Source of the DNA: Aeromicrobium senzhongii
GTDB taxonomy: Bacteria > Actinomycetota > Actinomycetes > Propionibacteriales > Nocardioidaceae
Reading direction: 5' to 3'
Assembly (NCBI RefSeq): GCF_014334735.1
Contig: NZ_CP060587.1
Coordinates: forward strand, 248,001 to 312,000
Length of the DNA: 64,000 bases
Positions 44,582 to 53,260 of this stretch are shown here, piece after piece; position 1 is the stretch's first letter; each line of letters opens with the position of its first letter. The position numbers and the translations under genes were made by a program. The notes below the pieces were generated by a model. It was not told the origin of the DNA. It was given only the letters and a program-made list of their open reading frames with translations, and did not search any database.

Positions 44582-45519
44582 GCGCGAGCCCGTCCTCGCG
44601 CGGTGACGTACGCCTTGCGGAATCCGTCGACGATCTCCCACAGGCTCACCAGGGCGACGATGGCCGCGGACCACTTCATGGAGGTCGCGATGTACTCGGG
44701 GTCCCATGACGACAGGTGCGCCACCAGTTCGGGATTGATCAGCGCGTTGTCGAGCAACAGGGCGATGGTCGGGATCGCGAAGAGCAGGCTCAGGACGACG
44801 TTCGCCCACGCCGTCGTCCAGGTCCACCCGCTGCGGTACACCCAGAGCAGGTGCAGCAGCTCCAGCGCGAGCACCCCGAGAACCCACGGCAGGTACCAGG
44901 ACCAGAGGTCGGGGTCGATCATCGCGATGCGGTCCCCGTCCTCGAAGAACGGCGAACCGAAGTGCTGCCACAGGATCGCGGCGGCGAAGAGCGGGAGGAA
45001 GACCAGGCCCGCGACGAGGTCCGAGACGCTGGTACCGGGCTTCGGTTCGGACAGTTGGTCGATCGACCAGGTCTGCGCCCCGGCCGACGTGTTCGTCCAG
45101 TCCAACACCGCGAACACGAGGGTGGTCCAGAAGATGACGTGGACGGTCACGTCGAACAAGGTCCCCACGCCATCCCCGACGATCGTGCCGATCGAGTCAC
45201 CGTCGAAGGCGGCGACGATCACCACGATCGCGGCGACGATCGGGCCCACGATCGCGGCCAGCAGCATCGTGAGCCGCAACCACGGGAAGAACAGGCGCGG
45301 CCCGATGAGCACGGGCGCGCGGCCGGTGTAGTCGACCGCCACCCGCAGTGGGTCACCCAGCTCCTCGAGCGTCTCCCTCTCGGCAGCCGGGGTGGCGCCG
45401 CGGGCGGCCACGGTGTCACCGATGCGCTCACGGAGCTCCTCCGCGACCTCGGTGCGCGTCTTGCCGGGCAGCCACCGCGTGGCGGCATACACGTAGCGGT
45501 CGGTCAGGGTCGTGGTCAT
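44575..45519 (-). CDS. Membrane protein with N-terminal HAAS-type signalling domain
   Basis: A 314-aa protein. The first ~65 residues are a HAAS/permease-prefix domain (RYVYAATRWLPGKTRTEVAEELRERIGD, ETLEELGDPLRVA). About six membrane segments follow. Such proteins occur beside PadR regulators and are thought to sense envelope state or act with them. ATG 45519 overlaps the PadR stop (ATGA), so regulator and membrane protein are translated together. Its function beyond this is unknown. Confidence 0.8.
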   Translation of the reverse strand: MTTTLTDRYVYAATRWLPGKTRTEVAEELRERIGDTVAARGATPAAERETLEELGDPLRVAVDYTGRAPVLIGPRLFFPWLRLTMLLAAIVGPIVAAIVVIVAAFDGDSIGTIVGDGVGTLFDVTVHVIFWTTLVFAVLDWTNTSAGAQTWSIDQLSEPKPGTSVSDLVAGLVFLPLFAAAILWQHFGSPFFEDGDRIAMIDPDLWSWYLPWVLGVLALELLHLLWVYRSGWTWTTAWANVVLSLLFAIPTIALLLDNALINPELVAHLSSWDPEYIATSMKWSAAIVALVSLWEIVDGFRKAYVTARGRARAQ

Positions 45520-45851
45520 CGTGTTCCTCCGTCGGTCAGTCGCCCGAGGGCGGTGTCGAGCTCGTGCCAGTCGGCGAGCAGCGCCTCGATGAGGCGCTCA
45601 CCCTCGGCGCTGGTGCGGTAGAACTTCCGAGGCCTGGCCTCGTCGGTGTTCCAGTCGCTGGTGAGCAGTCCCTGCTTCTCGAGTCGGCGCAGCAGGGGAT
45701 AGAGCGTGTTGCCGTCGACGGTGATCCCCGCCTCGGCCAGTGACTCGAGCAGGCCGTAGCCGTATCCGGGCTCGCGCAGGCTCAGCAGTGACGCGAGCAC
45801 CACCGTGCCGCGGCGCAACTCCTGCACGTGCTGCTGGGTCAGGTCGTCCAT
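45516..45851 (-). CDS. PadR family transcriptional regulator
   Basis: A 111-aa PadR repressor: ELRRGTVVLASLLSLREPGYGYGLLESL, then the wing GNTLYPLLRRLEKQGLL and RPRKFYRTSAEGERLIEALLADW. It is co-transcribed with the HAAS membrane protein. A perfect 23-bp palindrome begins 9 nt upstream of ATG 45851 and overlaps the TATGGT -10, so it very likely represses itself. The inducing signal is unknown. Confidence 0.92.
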   Translation of the reverse strand: MDDLTQQHVQELRRGTVVLASLLSLREPGYGYGLLESLAEAGITVDGNTLYPLLRRLEKQGLLTSDWNTDEARPRKFYRTSAEGERLIEALLADWHELDTALGRLTDGGTR

Positions 45852-45860
45852 GTGTCACAC

Positions 45861-45883
45861 CATAGTGTGTGGCACACACTATG
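45861..45883 (-). promoter_or_regulatory. PadR operator palindrome
   Basis: CATAGTGTGTG and CACACACTATG are perfect 11-bp arms around one central base, starting 9 nt upstream of the padR-like ATG. On the minus strand TATGGT, 7 nt before the ATG, shares the palindrome's end, so binding would exclude RNA polymerase. Confidence 0.7.
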
Positions 45884-45919
45884 AGCAAGACGCACAGGTC
45901 AACAATCTCCGACAACGAC

Positions 45920-45953
45920 GAACCCCTCCCCGGCCGGAGCCGGAGAGGGGTTC
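45920..45953 (-). terminator. Terminator of typA
   Basis: GAACCCCTCCCCGGC and GCCGGAGAGGGGTTC form a 15-bp stem with one mismatch and a 4-nt loop, 18 nt downstream of the typA stop. No U tract. Confidence 0.7.
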
Positions 45954-45971
45954 GGGTGGAGCCGAGTCAGC

Positions 45972-47849
45972 TCACTTGCGCTTGCGGGCGGTGCGGCTGC
46001 GCTCACCGGCGTCGAGGACGACCTTGCGAATGCGCACGTTGGTCGGGGTGACCTCGACGCACTCGTCCTCGCGGCAGAACTCCAGGCACTGCTCGAGCGA
46101 CAGCTTCTTCGGCGGGATGACCTTCTCGAAGTTGTCGGCGGTCGAGGAGCGCACGTTCGACTGCTTCTTCTCCTTGGTGATGTTGACGTCCATGTCGTCA
46201 TCACGGGAGTTCTCGCCGACGATCATGCCCTCGTAGACCTCGGTGCCGGGCTCGACGAACAGCGTGCCGCGCTCCTGCAGGTTGGTCATGGCGAACGACG
46301 TGACGGCGCCGGCGCGGTCGGCCACGAGCGAGCCCGACGGACGCGTCGAGATCTCGCCGAACCAGGGCTCGTAGCCCTCGGAGATGTGGTGCGCGATGCC
46401 GGTGCCGCGGGTGTCGGTGAGGAACTCGGTGCGGAAGCCGATCAGGCCGCGGGCCGGGACCAGGAACTCCATGCGGACCCAGCCGGTGCCGTGGTTGACC
46501 ATCTGCTCCATGCGGCCCTTGCGGACGGCCAGCAGCTGGGTGATCCCGCCGAGGTACTCCTCGGGGGCGTCGATCGTCAGGCGCTCGACGGGCTCGTGGA
46601 TCTTGCCGTCGATCTCGCGCGTGACGACCTGCGGCTTGCCGACGGTGAGCTCGTAGCCCTCGCGACGCATCTGCTCGACGAGGATCGCCAGCGCCAGCTC
46701 GCCGCGGCCCTGGACCTCCCAGGCGTCGGGACGCTCGGTGGGCAGGACCTTGATCGAGACGTTGCCGATCAGCTCGGACTCGAGCCGGTCCTTGACCAGG
46801 CGGGCGGTGACCTTCGTGCCCTTCTCGCGACCGGCCAGCGGCGACGTGTTGGTGCCGATGGTCATCGAGATCGCGGGCTCGTCGACGTGGATGAGCGGCA
46901 GCGCGACCGGGTTCTCGGGGTCGGCCAGCGTCTCGCCGATGTTGATGTCGCTGATGCCCGCGATGGCGACGATGTCGCCGGGGCCGGCGGACTCGCCCGG
47001 CTTGCGGTCGAGGGCCTCGGTGATGAGCAGCTCGGTGATCTTGACGCGCTCGACCGAGCCGTCACGCTTCATCCACGCGACCTGCTGGCCCTTCTTGAGC
47101 TCGCCCTCCTCGACGCGCACGAGGGCCAGGCGGCCCAGGAACGGGGAGGAGTCGAGGTTCGTGACGTGCGCCTGCAGGGGCGCGCCCTCGGTGTACTCGG
47201 GGGCCGGGACGTGCTCCATGATCGTCTGGAACAGGGGGATCAGGTTGTCGCCGTTGGGCAGCGTGCCGTCCTCGGGGCGCTCCAGCGAGGCGACGCCGGC
47301 CTTGCCGGAGGCGTAGACGACGGGGAAGTCCAGCGCGTCGCCGGCGGCATCCTCGGGCAGCAGGTCCATGAACAGGTCGTACGTCTCGTCGACGACCTCG
47401 GCGATGCGGGCGTCGGGACGATCGACCTTGTTGACCACGAGGATGACGGGCATCTTGGCGGAAAGCGCCTTGCGCAGCACGAAGCGCGTCTGCGGCAGCG
47501 GGCCCTCGGAGGCGTCGACCAGCAGGACGACCGCGTCGACCATCGACAGGCCTCGCTCGACCTCACCACCGAAGTCGGCGTGGCCGGGGGTGTCGATGAT
47601 GTTGATCGTGACGACCTTGCCGGGGACTTCCTCGGAGCCGGGGCCGGAGTACTTGACCGCCGTGTTCTTCGCGAGGATCGTGATGCCCTTCTCGCGCTCC
47701 AGATCACCCGAGTCCATGACCCGGTCGGTGACTTCCTGGTGGTCGGAGTAGGCGCCCTGCTGTTGAAGCATCGCGTCGACGAGAGTGGTTTTGCCGTGGT
47801 CGACGTGGGCGACGATGGCTACATTGCGCAGATCAGAGCGTGTGGGCAC
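45972..47849 (-). CDS. typA: Ribosome-associated GTPase TypA/BipA
   Basis: A 625-aa translational GTPase: G1 HVDHGKTTLVDAM (~15-27), G2 REKGITI, G3 TPGHADFGGEVERGL, G4 NKVDRPDAR, then the EF-G-like domain V and the BipA-specific C-terminal domain (GTLFVEPGTEVYEGMIVGE). It binds 70S/30S ribosomes and supports assembly and stress growth. The basic end (VLDAGERSRTARKRK) is typical of actinobacterial TypA. GTG 47849 has TAGAAT 7 nt upstream and TTGGAG nearby, so it may be leaderless. Confidence 0.96.
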   Translation of the reverse strand: MPTRSDLRNVAIVAHVDHGKTTLVDAMLQQQGAYSDHQEVTDRVMDSGDLEREKGITILAKNTAVKYSGPGSEEVPGKVVTINIIDTPGHADFGGEVERGLSMVDAVVLLVDASEGPLPQTRFVLRKALSAKMPVILVVNKVDRPDARIAEVVDETYDLFMDLLPEDAAGDALDFPVVYASGKAGVASLERPEDGTLPNGDNLIPLFQTIMEHVPAPEYTEGAPLQAHVTNLDSSPFLGRLALVRVEEGELKKGQQVAWMKRDGSVERVKITELLITEALDRKPGESAGPGDIVAIAGISDINIGETLADPENPVALPLIHVDEPAISMTIGTNTSPLAGREKGTKVTARLVKDRLESELIGNVSIKVLPTERPDAWEVQGRGELALAILVEQMRREGYELTVGKPQVVTREIDGKIHEPVERLTIDAPEEYLGGITQLLAVRKGRMEQMVNHGTGWVRMEFLVPARGLIGFRTEFLTDTRGTGIAHHISEGYEPWFGEISTRPSGSLVADRAGAVTSFAMTNLQERGTLFVEPGTEVYEGMIVGENSRDDDMDVNITKEKKQSNVRSSTADNFEKVIPPKKLSLEQCLEFCREDECVEVTPTNVRIRKVVLDAGERSRTARKRK

Positions 47850-47960
47850 TCCAACGATTCTACTGCAGGGCCATGAGGTGCTTTCCCCTCCGGGGCGTGA
47901 AGAGCGTCACGAAGGTCACACCTTCCGATTACTTGCATCTGGGTTAGTGTTTTGCGGGTC

Positions 47961-48407
47961 ATGACCGCCTCCCCCCACGCCTGCGCATTCGATGCCGTCC
48001 GAGAGTTCCTCGGACGGGTCTTCACCACGGCCGAGGGCGAGTCCCTCGAGGCCGTCGCGAAGCTGAAACTGTCCTTCACGCAGGCCAGAGTGGTCTTCAC
48101 GCTCGCTCACCACGACGGTCCCGTCGCCATCGGCGACCTGGCCGGGGCGGTGGGTCTGTCGGCGGCAGCCGTCGGACGCAACATCGAGCAGCTGGTGCGC
48201 AAGAAGCTCGTCGTGCGCACCGAGAACCCCGAGGACCGCCGGGTCAAGCTCGTCGCCGTCTCCGCACTCGGACGGAGTCTGGCCCAGAGCCACCTCAAGT
48301 CCAAGGAGGACGCCGTGCGCACGCTGCTCGACGCCCTCGAGCCCGAACAATGCCTCGCGCTCGTCGAGGCCCTCAAGCCACTGAAGGAAGAAGACCATGG
48401 CAACTAG
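47961..48407 (+). CDS. MarR family transcriptional regulator
   Basis: A 148-aa winged-helix protein: AIGDLAGAVGLSAAAVGRNIEQLVRKKLVVRTENPEDRRVKLVAVSALG is the DNA-binding helix and the beta-wing with the D.R motif. The downstream efflux gene overlaps by 11 nt, so it probably represses its own operon. The start ATG 47961 gives a typical length; TTGCAT and TTAGTG upstream (47934-47952) may be the promoter. The palindrome that would be the operator is not clear. Confidence 0.88.
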   Translation: MTASPHACAFDAVREFLGRVFTTAEGESLEAVAKLKLSFTQARVVFTLAHHDGPVAIGDLAGAVGLSAAAVGRNIEQLVRKKLVVRTENPEDRRVKLVAVSALGRSLAQSHLKSKEDAVRTLLDALEPEQCLALVEALKPLKEEDHGN

Positions 48408-49968
48408 CACCCCGGCCGCGCCGCCGGAGTACCCCGACAAGATCGATGCGGCGGTCCTCAAGATCGCCGGCGTCGTCGTGCTGGGATCGATCATGTCCAT
48501 CCTGGACATCACGGTGGTGAACGTGGCCCTTCCCACGTTCCAGGAGGAGCTGGGCGTCGAGAACTACTCGACCGTCGCCTGGACCGTCACCGCCTACACC
48601 CTCGCGCTCGCCGCCGTGATCCCGCTGACGGGGTGGGCGGCGGACCGCTTCGGCACCAAGCGCCTCTACATGCTGGCGCTGGGCCTGTTCACCGCCGGCT
48701 CGGTGCTGTGTGCCGCCGCGTGGAACATCGAGACGCTGATCGGCTTCCGGGTGCTCCAGGGCCTCGGCGGCGGCATGCTCATGCCCCTGGGCATGACGAT
48801 CCTGACCAAGGCCGCCGGACCGGAGCGGATGGGCCGGCTCATGGCCATCTTGGGCATCCCGATGCTGCTCGGCCCGATCCTCGGTCCGATCATCGGCGGC
48901 TTCCTCATCGACAACGCCTCCTGGCACTGGATCTTCCTGATCAACCTGCCCCTCGGCCTCGGCGCGCTGATCTACGCCTGGCGGGTGCTGGAGCAGGACG
49001 CCCCGCACCCGAGCGAGTCGTTCGACTTCATCGGCATGGCGCTCATGAGCCCCGGCCTGGCGCTGTTCCTCTACGGCGTCTCGTCGATCCCCGACGCCGG
49101 TGGCATGGGCGAGCCCAAGGTCTGGGCGACGATGCTGGTGGGCGGACTGCTGGTTGCCGCGTTCATCGTCTACTCGTTCAAGCCGAAGCACCCGTTGCTG
49201 GACTTCCGGCTGTTCAGGAACTACAACCTGTCCATCTCGACGCTGACGATGTTCATCTTCGCCGGCGCCTTCTTCGGCGGCCTGCTGCTGGTGCCGACCT
49301 ACTTCCAGCAGGTGGGCGGCGAGACGCCGTTGAAGGCCGGCCTGCTCGTGGCCCCGCAGGGCCTCGGCGCGATGCTGACGATGCCGCTCGCGGGTGTCCT
49401 GGCCGACCGGTTCCCCGTCGGCCGGGTCGTGCCGTTCGGTCTGGCCCTGATCTGCGGCGGCATGTTCGCCCTGACCTCGCTCGAGGCCGACACCGGCTAC
49501 GGCTACATCATCGCGGCGCTGTTCGTGATGGGCCTGGGCATGGGCCTGACGATGATGCCGCTCATGACGTCCGCGCTGCGGACCCTGCAGTCGCACGAGG
49601 TGGCTCGCGGCTCGACGTTGCTCAACATCAGCCAGCAGATCGCCAGCTCGGTGGGCGTCGCGATCATCTCGGTCGTCCTGACCAACCAGATGAAGGACAG
49701 CCGGGCGATCCAGGCGGCCCAGGCCCTGTCGAAGGCGGAGGCCGACCAGGTCCCCGCCGACCCGTCGCTGCTGGACTACGTGCAGTCCCTCGGCGCGAGG
49801 TTCGAGTCGCTCGTGCTGTCGGACATGGCGCACGCGTTCGCGGCCAGCTTCGTCGTCGCCTTCTGGCTGTGCGTCGTGGCCCTCGTGGTCAGCCTCTTCC
49901 TGCCGAAGCGGCGTGAGGCGGCGCGCCTGCTGGACGACCAGGGCCAGCCCCCGGTGATGATGCACTGA
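48397..49968 (+). CDS. MFS DHA2-family (EmrB/QacA) drug:H+ antiporter
   Basis: A 523-aa exporter with 14 membrane segments. It has the DHA2 signature DITVVNVALPTFQEELG near residue 38, motif A GWAADRFGTKR, and motif C-like LGGGMLMPLGMTIL, GIPMLLGPILGPIIGGFLIDN. These pumps expel lipophilic drugs or natural products with protons. Its ATG overlaps the MarR gene, forming a regulator-pump operon. A strong terminator follows. Confidence 0.93.
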   Translation: MATSTPAAPPEYPDKIDAAVLKIAGVVVLGSIMSILDITVVNVALPTFQEELGVENYSTVAWTVTAYTLALAAVIPLTGWAADRFGTKRLYMLALGLFTAGSVLCAAAWNIETLIGFRVLQGLGGGMLMPLGMTILTKAAGPERMGRLMAILGIPMLLGPILGPIIGGFLIDNASWHWIFLINLPLGLGALIYAWRVLEQDAPHPSESFDFIGMALMSPGLALFLYGVSSIPDAGGMGEPKVWATMLVGGLLVAAFIVYSFKPKHPLLDFRLFRNYNLSISTLTMFIFAGAFFGGLLLVPTYFQQVGGETPLKAGLLVAPQGLGAMLTMPLAGVLADRFPVGRVVPFGLALICGGMFALTSLEADTGYGYIIAALFVMGLGMGLTMMPLMTSALRTLQSHEVARGSTLLNISQQIASSVGVAIISVVLTNQMKDSRAIQAAQALSKAEADQVPADPSLLDYVQSLGARFESLVLSDMAHAFAASFVVAFWLCVVALVVSLFLPKRREAARLLDDQGQPPVMMH

Positions 49969-49981
49969 TCCACGGATCGCC

Positions 49982-50016
49982 CGAACGGCCCACCCGGACT
50001 CCGGGTGGGCCGTTCG
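49982..50016. terminator. Terminator after the MFS gene
   Basis: CGAACGGCCCACCCGGA and CCGGGTGGGCCGTTCG form a 16-bp stem with a 3-nt loop, 14 nt after the MFS stop. The TACGCT promoter of the LysE-family gene lies 34 nt on. Confidence 0.8.
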
Positions 50017-50061
50017 TCGTCCGGATCCTCTCGCCGCGAAAGCGCGGTCTACGCTCCGGAC

Positions 50062-50700
50062 ATGCCCACCCTCGAGACGCTCGCGACGTTCTGTCTGGCG
50101 GCCTTGGCCCTGATCCTGCTCCCCGGGCCCAGCGTCCTGTTCGTCATCGGCAGATCGCTGGCCCACGGGCGCCGCACCGGGATCCTGAGCGTCCTGGGCA
50201 ACGGCCTGGGCGGTCTGCCGGTCGTCGTCGCCGTCGCCCTCGGACTGGGGGTGATCGTGGCGGAGTCGGCGGTCGTGTTCAACGTCGTCAAGGTGGTCGG
50301 TGCCGTCTATCTCATCCACCTCGGCATCCGGGCCTGGCGCAGCGGGCCCGCAGAGTCGGCGCTCACCGAGGGTGCGCAAGGACCGGTCGCCTCACCCGGA
50401 CGGGCGCTCCTCGAGGGCTTCTGGGTGGGCGTCTCCAACCCGAAGACGATCGTCTTCTTCGCCGCGGTGCTGCCGCAGTTCGTCGACCGGGACTCCGGAG
50501 CGGTCAGCACCCAGATGCTCGTGCTGGGCGTCGTCTTCTTGCTGATCGCCCTGGTGTGCGACTCCGGCTGGGCGCTGTTGGCCGGGACGGCCCGCGCCTG
50601 GTTCGCCGGCTCACCGAGCCGGCTGGCGACGGTCCGGCGCGCCGGCGGCGCCATGATGATCGGGCTCGGCGGCCTGCTGCTGACGAGTCAGCGGCACTGA
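50062..50700 (+). CDS. LysE/RhtB family amino-acid or metabolite exporter
   Basis: A 212-aa membrane protein with five or six segments. The LysE signature GPSVLFVIGRSLAHGRRTGILSVLGNGLGG is near residue 17, and GVSNPKTIVFFAAVLPQFV near 125. Members export amino acids, homoserine lactone or related small molecules. The substrate is unknown. ATG 50062 lies exactly 6 nt after TACGCT (50050-50055), pointing to a leaderless transcript. Confidence 0.9.
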   Translation: MPTLETLATFCLAALALILLPGPSVLFVIGRSLAHGRRTGILSVLGNGLGGLPVVVAVALGLGVIVAESAVVFNVVKVVGAVYLIHLGIRAWRSGPAESALTEGAQGPVASPGRALLEGFWVGVSNPKTIVFFAAVLPQFVDRDSGAVSTQMLVLGVVFLLIALVCDSGWALLAGTARAWFAGSPSRLATVRRAGGAMMIGLGGLLLTSQRH

Positions 50701-50704
50701 GGGA

Positions 50705-52006
50705 TCAGCGTCGACCGCGCTGCAGCGCCGCCCACACCGTGGCATCGGCGACCTGGTAGCCGGGCAGGCCGACCCTCGTGCGGTAGGAGCGGACCGCCGC
50801 GGCGGTGCGCGCGTCGTAGATGCCCGTGACCTTCACCTTCTGGCCCGCGGCGCGCAGGGAGCGCTGCAGCCGGTGGACGGGCTCGCCGACCTTGCCGCGC
50901 TTGAGGGCGATGGGGGTCTTGCCGCGCGACAGCAGGGCGGTCCACAGCGGTCGTGTCGCCGCGCCGTTGCGCGCCCACCCGAGATCGGTGCGGTAGGAGT
51001 TGACGGCCTTGGTCGTGCGGGCGTTCCAGCGGCCGGTGATGGTCGACTTGTGGCCGGCACGGCGCAGCAGGCACTGCAGGAGCTTGACGTCCTTGCCGCG
51101 CGAGCCGGCCTTGAGCGACCGGTAGCGCGTCAGGGTCGGCGACATCTTGCAGACCTTCTGCTCCTTCTTGGCGCGCGATCCGCCCCCCACGGCCAGGACG
51201 TTCTTGTCGATCGTGACCCGGTGTCCGCCGTAGGAGACCGCGACGTTGTTGTGGTACTGGTGCACGCGGTCGCGCTTCCAGAACGTGTTCGACAGGTAGG
51301 GACCGCCGTTGGTGTTCGCCCGCTTGTTGGTCCAGGCGAACCACATCTGGTCGGGGAAGTCGAAGCCCTTGCGCTGGGCGTGACGCGCCTCGTCGACGGC
51401 CGCGATCGCGGCCGAGCCGCTGGAGTACAGGCCGACCTTGTAGCCGCGCTTGTGGGCCCGCTGGACGAACGCGTCGATGAAGGTCAGGACGGCGGCGTCG
51501 CAGGGGCGGTTGGCGCGGTCGTACCACTCGATGTCGAGGTAGACGGCGTTCTTCTTCGCGAACCCGAAGTAGGCGGCACGGCGCGTGGCCTCGTCCGCGT
51601 CGGCCCGGGCCTGCCGGCGGGCGAGCGTGCCGTTGTACGACATGTGCCGCTTCGTCGACTTCGAGTCGAAGCACGGCGCCTGGTAGCCGACGTGGATCGG
51701 CAGGAACAGCCAGCCGCGGTTCGCCTGGCGCTTGACCCACGCCGGGCTGAGGTGGGGCTGCTTCGAGTCGTCGCAGTAGCGCGAGTTGCCCGAGGTGTAG
51801 ATGCCCACGACCGTGTACGGCGACGTGACGTTCCACGCGTCCATCACCTGGTTGGACGGCGAGACGCACGTGTCGAAGGCGTAGCCGGTGAACCGGGCGG
51901 GCGACCGGGGATCCGCCGCGTGAGCGGGCGACGCCATCAGCGAGGCGACGAGCAGGGGGCCGAGCACCAGGGCCAGACGGCGGGCGATCGGAGCGACGGC
52001 GGACAT
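50705..52006 (-). CDS. Secreted DUF1906 glycoside-hydrolase-like protein with peptidoglycan-binding repeats
   Basis: A 433-aa exported protein. Signal peptide: ALVLGPLLVASLMASPAHA|AD. Residues ~40-260 match DUF1906 (Rv2525c type, TIM-barrel-like): FTGYAFDTCVSPSNQVMDAW, VGIYTSGNSRYC, AVYLDIEWYD, with candidate acidic catalytic residues. Two peptidoglycan-binding domains follow (SRGKDVKLLQCLLRRAG; VGEPVHRLQRSLRAAG). It could cleave or anchor to cell wall; the founding member Rv2525c affects wall resistance. ATG 52006 lies exactly 6 nt after TACGCT. Confidence 0.82.
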   Translation of the reverse strand: MSAVAPIARRLALVLGPLLVASLMASPAHAADPRSPARFTGYAFDTCVSPSNQVMDAWNVTSPYTVVGIYTSGNSRYCDDSKQPHLSPAWVKRQANRGWLFLPIHVGYQAPCFDSKSTKRHMSYNGTLARRQARADADEATRRAAYFGFAKKNAVYLDIEWYDRANRPCDAAVLTFIDAFVQRAHKRGYKVGLYSSGSAAIAAVDEARHAQRKGFDFPDQMWFAWTNKRANTNGGPYLSNTFWKRDRVHQYHNNVAVSYGGHRVTIDKNVLAVGGGSRAKKEQKVCKMSPTLTRYRSLKAGSRGKDVKLLQCLLRRAGHKSTITGRWNARTTKAVNSYRTDLGWARNGAATRPLWTALLSRGKTPIALKRGKVGEPVHRLQRSLRAAGQKVKVTGIYDARTAAAVRSYRTRVGLPGYQVADATVWAALQRGRR

Positions 52007-52104
52007 CACACCAGCGTAGGTCCGGGCCGCCGGGGTGCCAACCGTTCGGCGGAAACCCTCGCGGGAAAAGGAGAATCCCCGGCGTGGAGCCGGGGATCTC
52101 GAGG

Positions 52105-52181
52105 TGGTGGCCAGGGCCGGGGTCGAACCGGCGACCTTCCGCTTTTCAGGCGGACGCTCGTACCAACTGAGCTACCTGGCC
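52105..52181 (-). tRNA. tRNA-Phe (GAA)
   Basis: Full cloverleaf on the minus strand: acceptor GGCCAGG/CCTGGCC, D arm GCTC...GAGC, anticodon stem TCCGC/GCGGA with loop CTGAAAA, T arm GCCGG/CCGGC with TTCGACC. The 3' CCA is encoded. Confidence 0.97.
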
Positions 52182-52343
52182 GTGCTCTGACGAGCGACGT
52201 TCACCCTACCTCACCCACCGACGCGGATCGCAATCGGTCGGTATCAGGGTCGTCCTGCGACGCCTCTCCCGCTGGTGAGCCCCCGAGGTGCGCCGAGGTG
52301 CGCGTCGGGCCGGCCGAGAACACACGACGCGAGAGAAGGAACG

Positions 52344-53057
52344 ATGTCCCCCACGCCTCTGCTGCTGCCCGGTCAGGCCGCCTCGCCGCCCGGGCCCGCC
52401 GACATGACCATGATGTACGTCCTGCACCACGCGTTCCGCCGCGACGTGCAGGACTTCGCCCGCGCTGCGGAACAGATGCCGACGGGCGACCGTGATCGGT
52501 GGGTCCTGCTGGCGAACCGGTGGCAGCTCTTCACGCACGAGCTGCACCAGCACCACACCAAGGAGGACGAGATCCTCGGGCCGCTGCTGCTCGACCGGGT
52601 GCGCGCGGCCGGTGACGCCGAGGCCGAGCGGGTGCTGCACGAGATGGAGGCCGAGCACGCCGTCCTCGACCCGCTGCTGGCGGCGGCCGCCGCCGCGTTC
52701 GAGCGGCTGTCGGCCGGAGGCGACGACCGCGCCCACGATCTGCTGCGCGACACCCTCGGCGAGCTCGGGGCCGTCCTGGGCCATCACCTCGGTCACGAGG
52801 AGAGCGCGGCCATCGAGATCCTGCAGCGGTACGTGGGCGGGAACGAGTGGCACGAGCTGGAGCGGACGCACTTTCGGACGAAGCAGACCCTGGCCGAGGC
52901 GCGCTGGTTCGTGCCGTGGGCACTCAAGGGCCTGCCGGCCGAGGCCGAGCACCGGGTCCTGACGCTGGCCGGTCCGCCGTTGCGGATCATCCATGCCGTG
53001 TCGAAGCGCCGTTTCCGATCCCAGGAACAGGAGGCGTTCGGCGTCCTCGACGCGTGA
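52344..53057 (+). CDS. Hemerythrin (HHE) domain protein
   Basis: A 237-aa helical protein with two HHE-like halves: VLHHAFRRD (His), HELHQHHTKEDEIL, and HEMEAEHAVLD, HHLGHEESA. These His/Glu residues bind a di-iron centre in the family, sensing or storing oxygen or NO. The last ~60 residues (EARWFVPWALKGLPAEAEHRVL) are not part of the fold. GAGAAGGAAC precedes ATG 52344. It lies between the tRNA-Phe and tRNA-Asp genes and is encoded opposite to them. Confidence 0.87.
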   Translation: MSPTPLLLPGQAASPPGPADMTMMYVLHHAFRRDVQDFARAAEQMPTGDRDRWVLLANRWQLFTHELHQHHTKEDEILGPLLLDRVRAAGDAEAERVLHEMEAEHAVLDPLLAAAAAAFERLSAGGDDRAHDLLRDTLGELGAVLGHHLGHEESAAIEILQRYVGGNEWHELERTHFRTKQTLAEARWFVPWALKGLPAEAEHRVLTLAGPPLRIIHAVSKRRFRSQEQEAFGVLDA

Positions 53058-53077
53058 CGACGGCCCCGTGAGACGAC

Positions 53078-53107
53078 GAAACCCCGCCCCCTGAGGGGCG
53101 GGGTTTC
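53078..53107. terminator. Strong terminator between hemerythrin gene and tRNA-Asp
   Basis: Arms GAAACCCCGCCCC and GGGGCGGGGTTTC form a perfect 13-bp stem with loop CTGA. It can serve both the hemerythrin gene (plus) and the tRNA-Asp transcript (minus), whose 3' end is 6 nt away. Confidence 0.85.
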
Positions 53108-53112
53108 AGCAC

Positions 53113-53189
53113 TGGCGACCCCGACGGGACTCGAACCCGCGACCTCCGCCGTGACAGGGCGGCGCGCTAACCAACTGCGCCACGGGGCC
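53113..53189 (-). tRNA. tRNA-Asp (GTC)
   Basis: Minus-strand cloverleaf: acceptor GGCCCCG/CGGGGTC, anticodon stem CCGCC/GGCGG with loop CTGTCAC, T arm with TTCGAGT, encoded CCA. GTC carries the Q34 target base, and the neighbouring gluQ product acts on queuosine of this tRNA. Confidence 0.97.
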
Positions 53190-53260
53190 TCATGCTGTGC
53201 GGCTTAACCGCGACCGCAAGACTACCTGACGCCCTCCGGAGACACCAAAACGGGGGTCGG

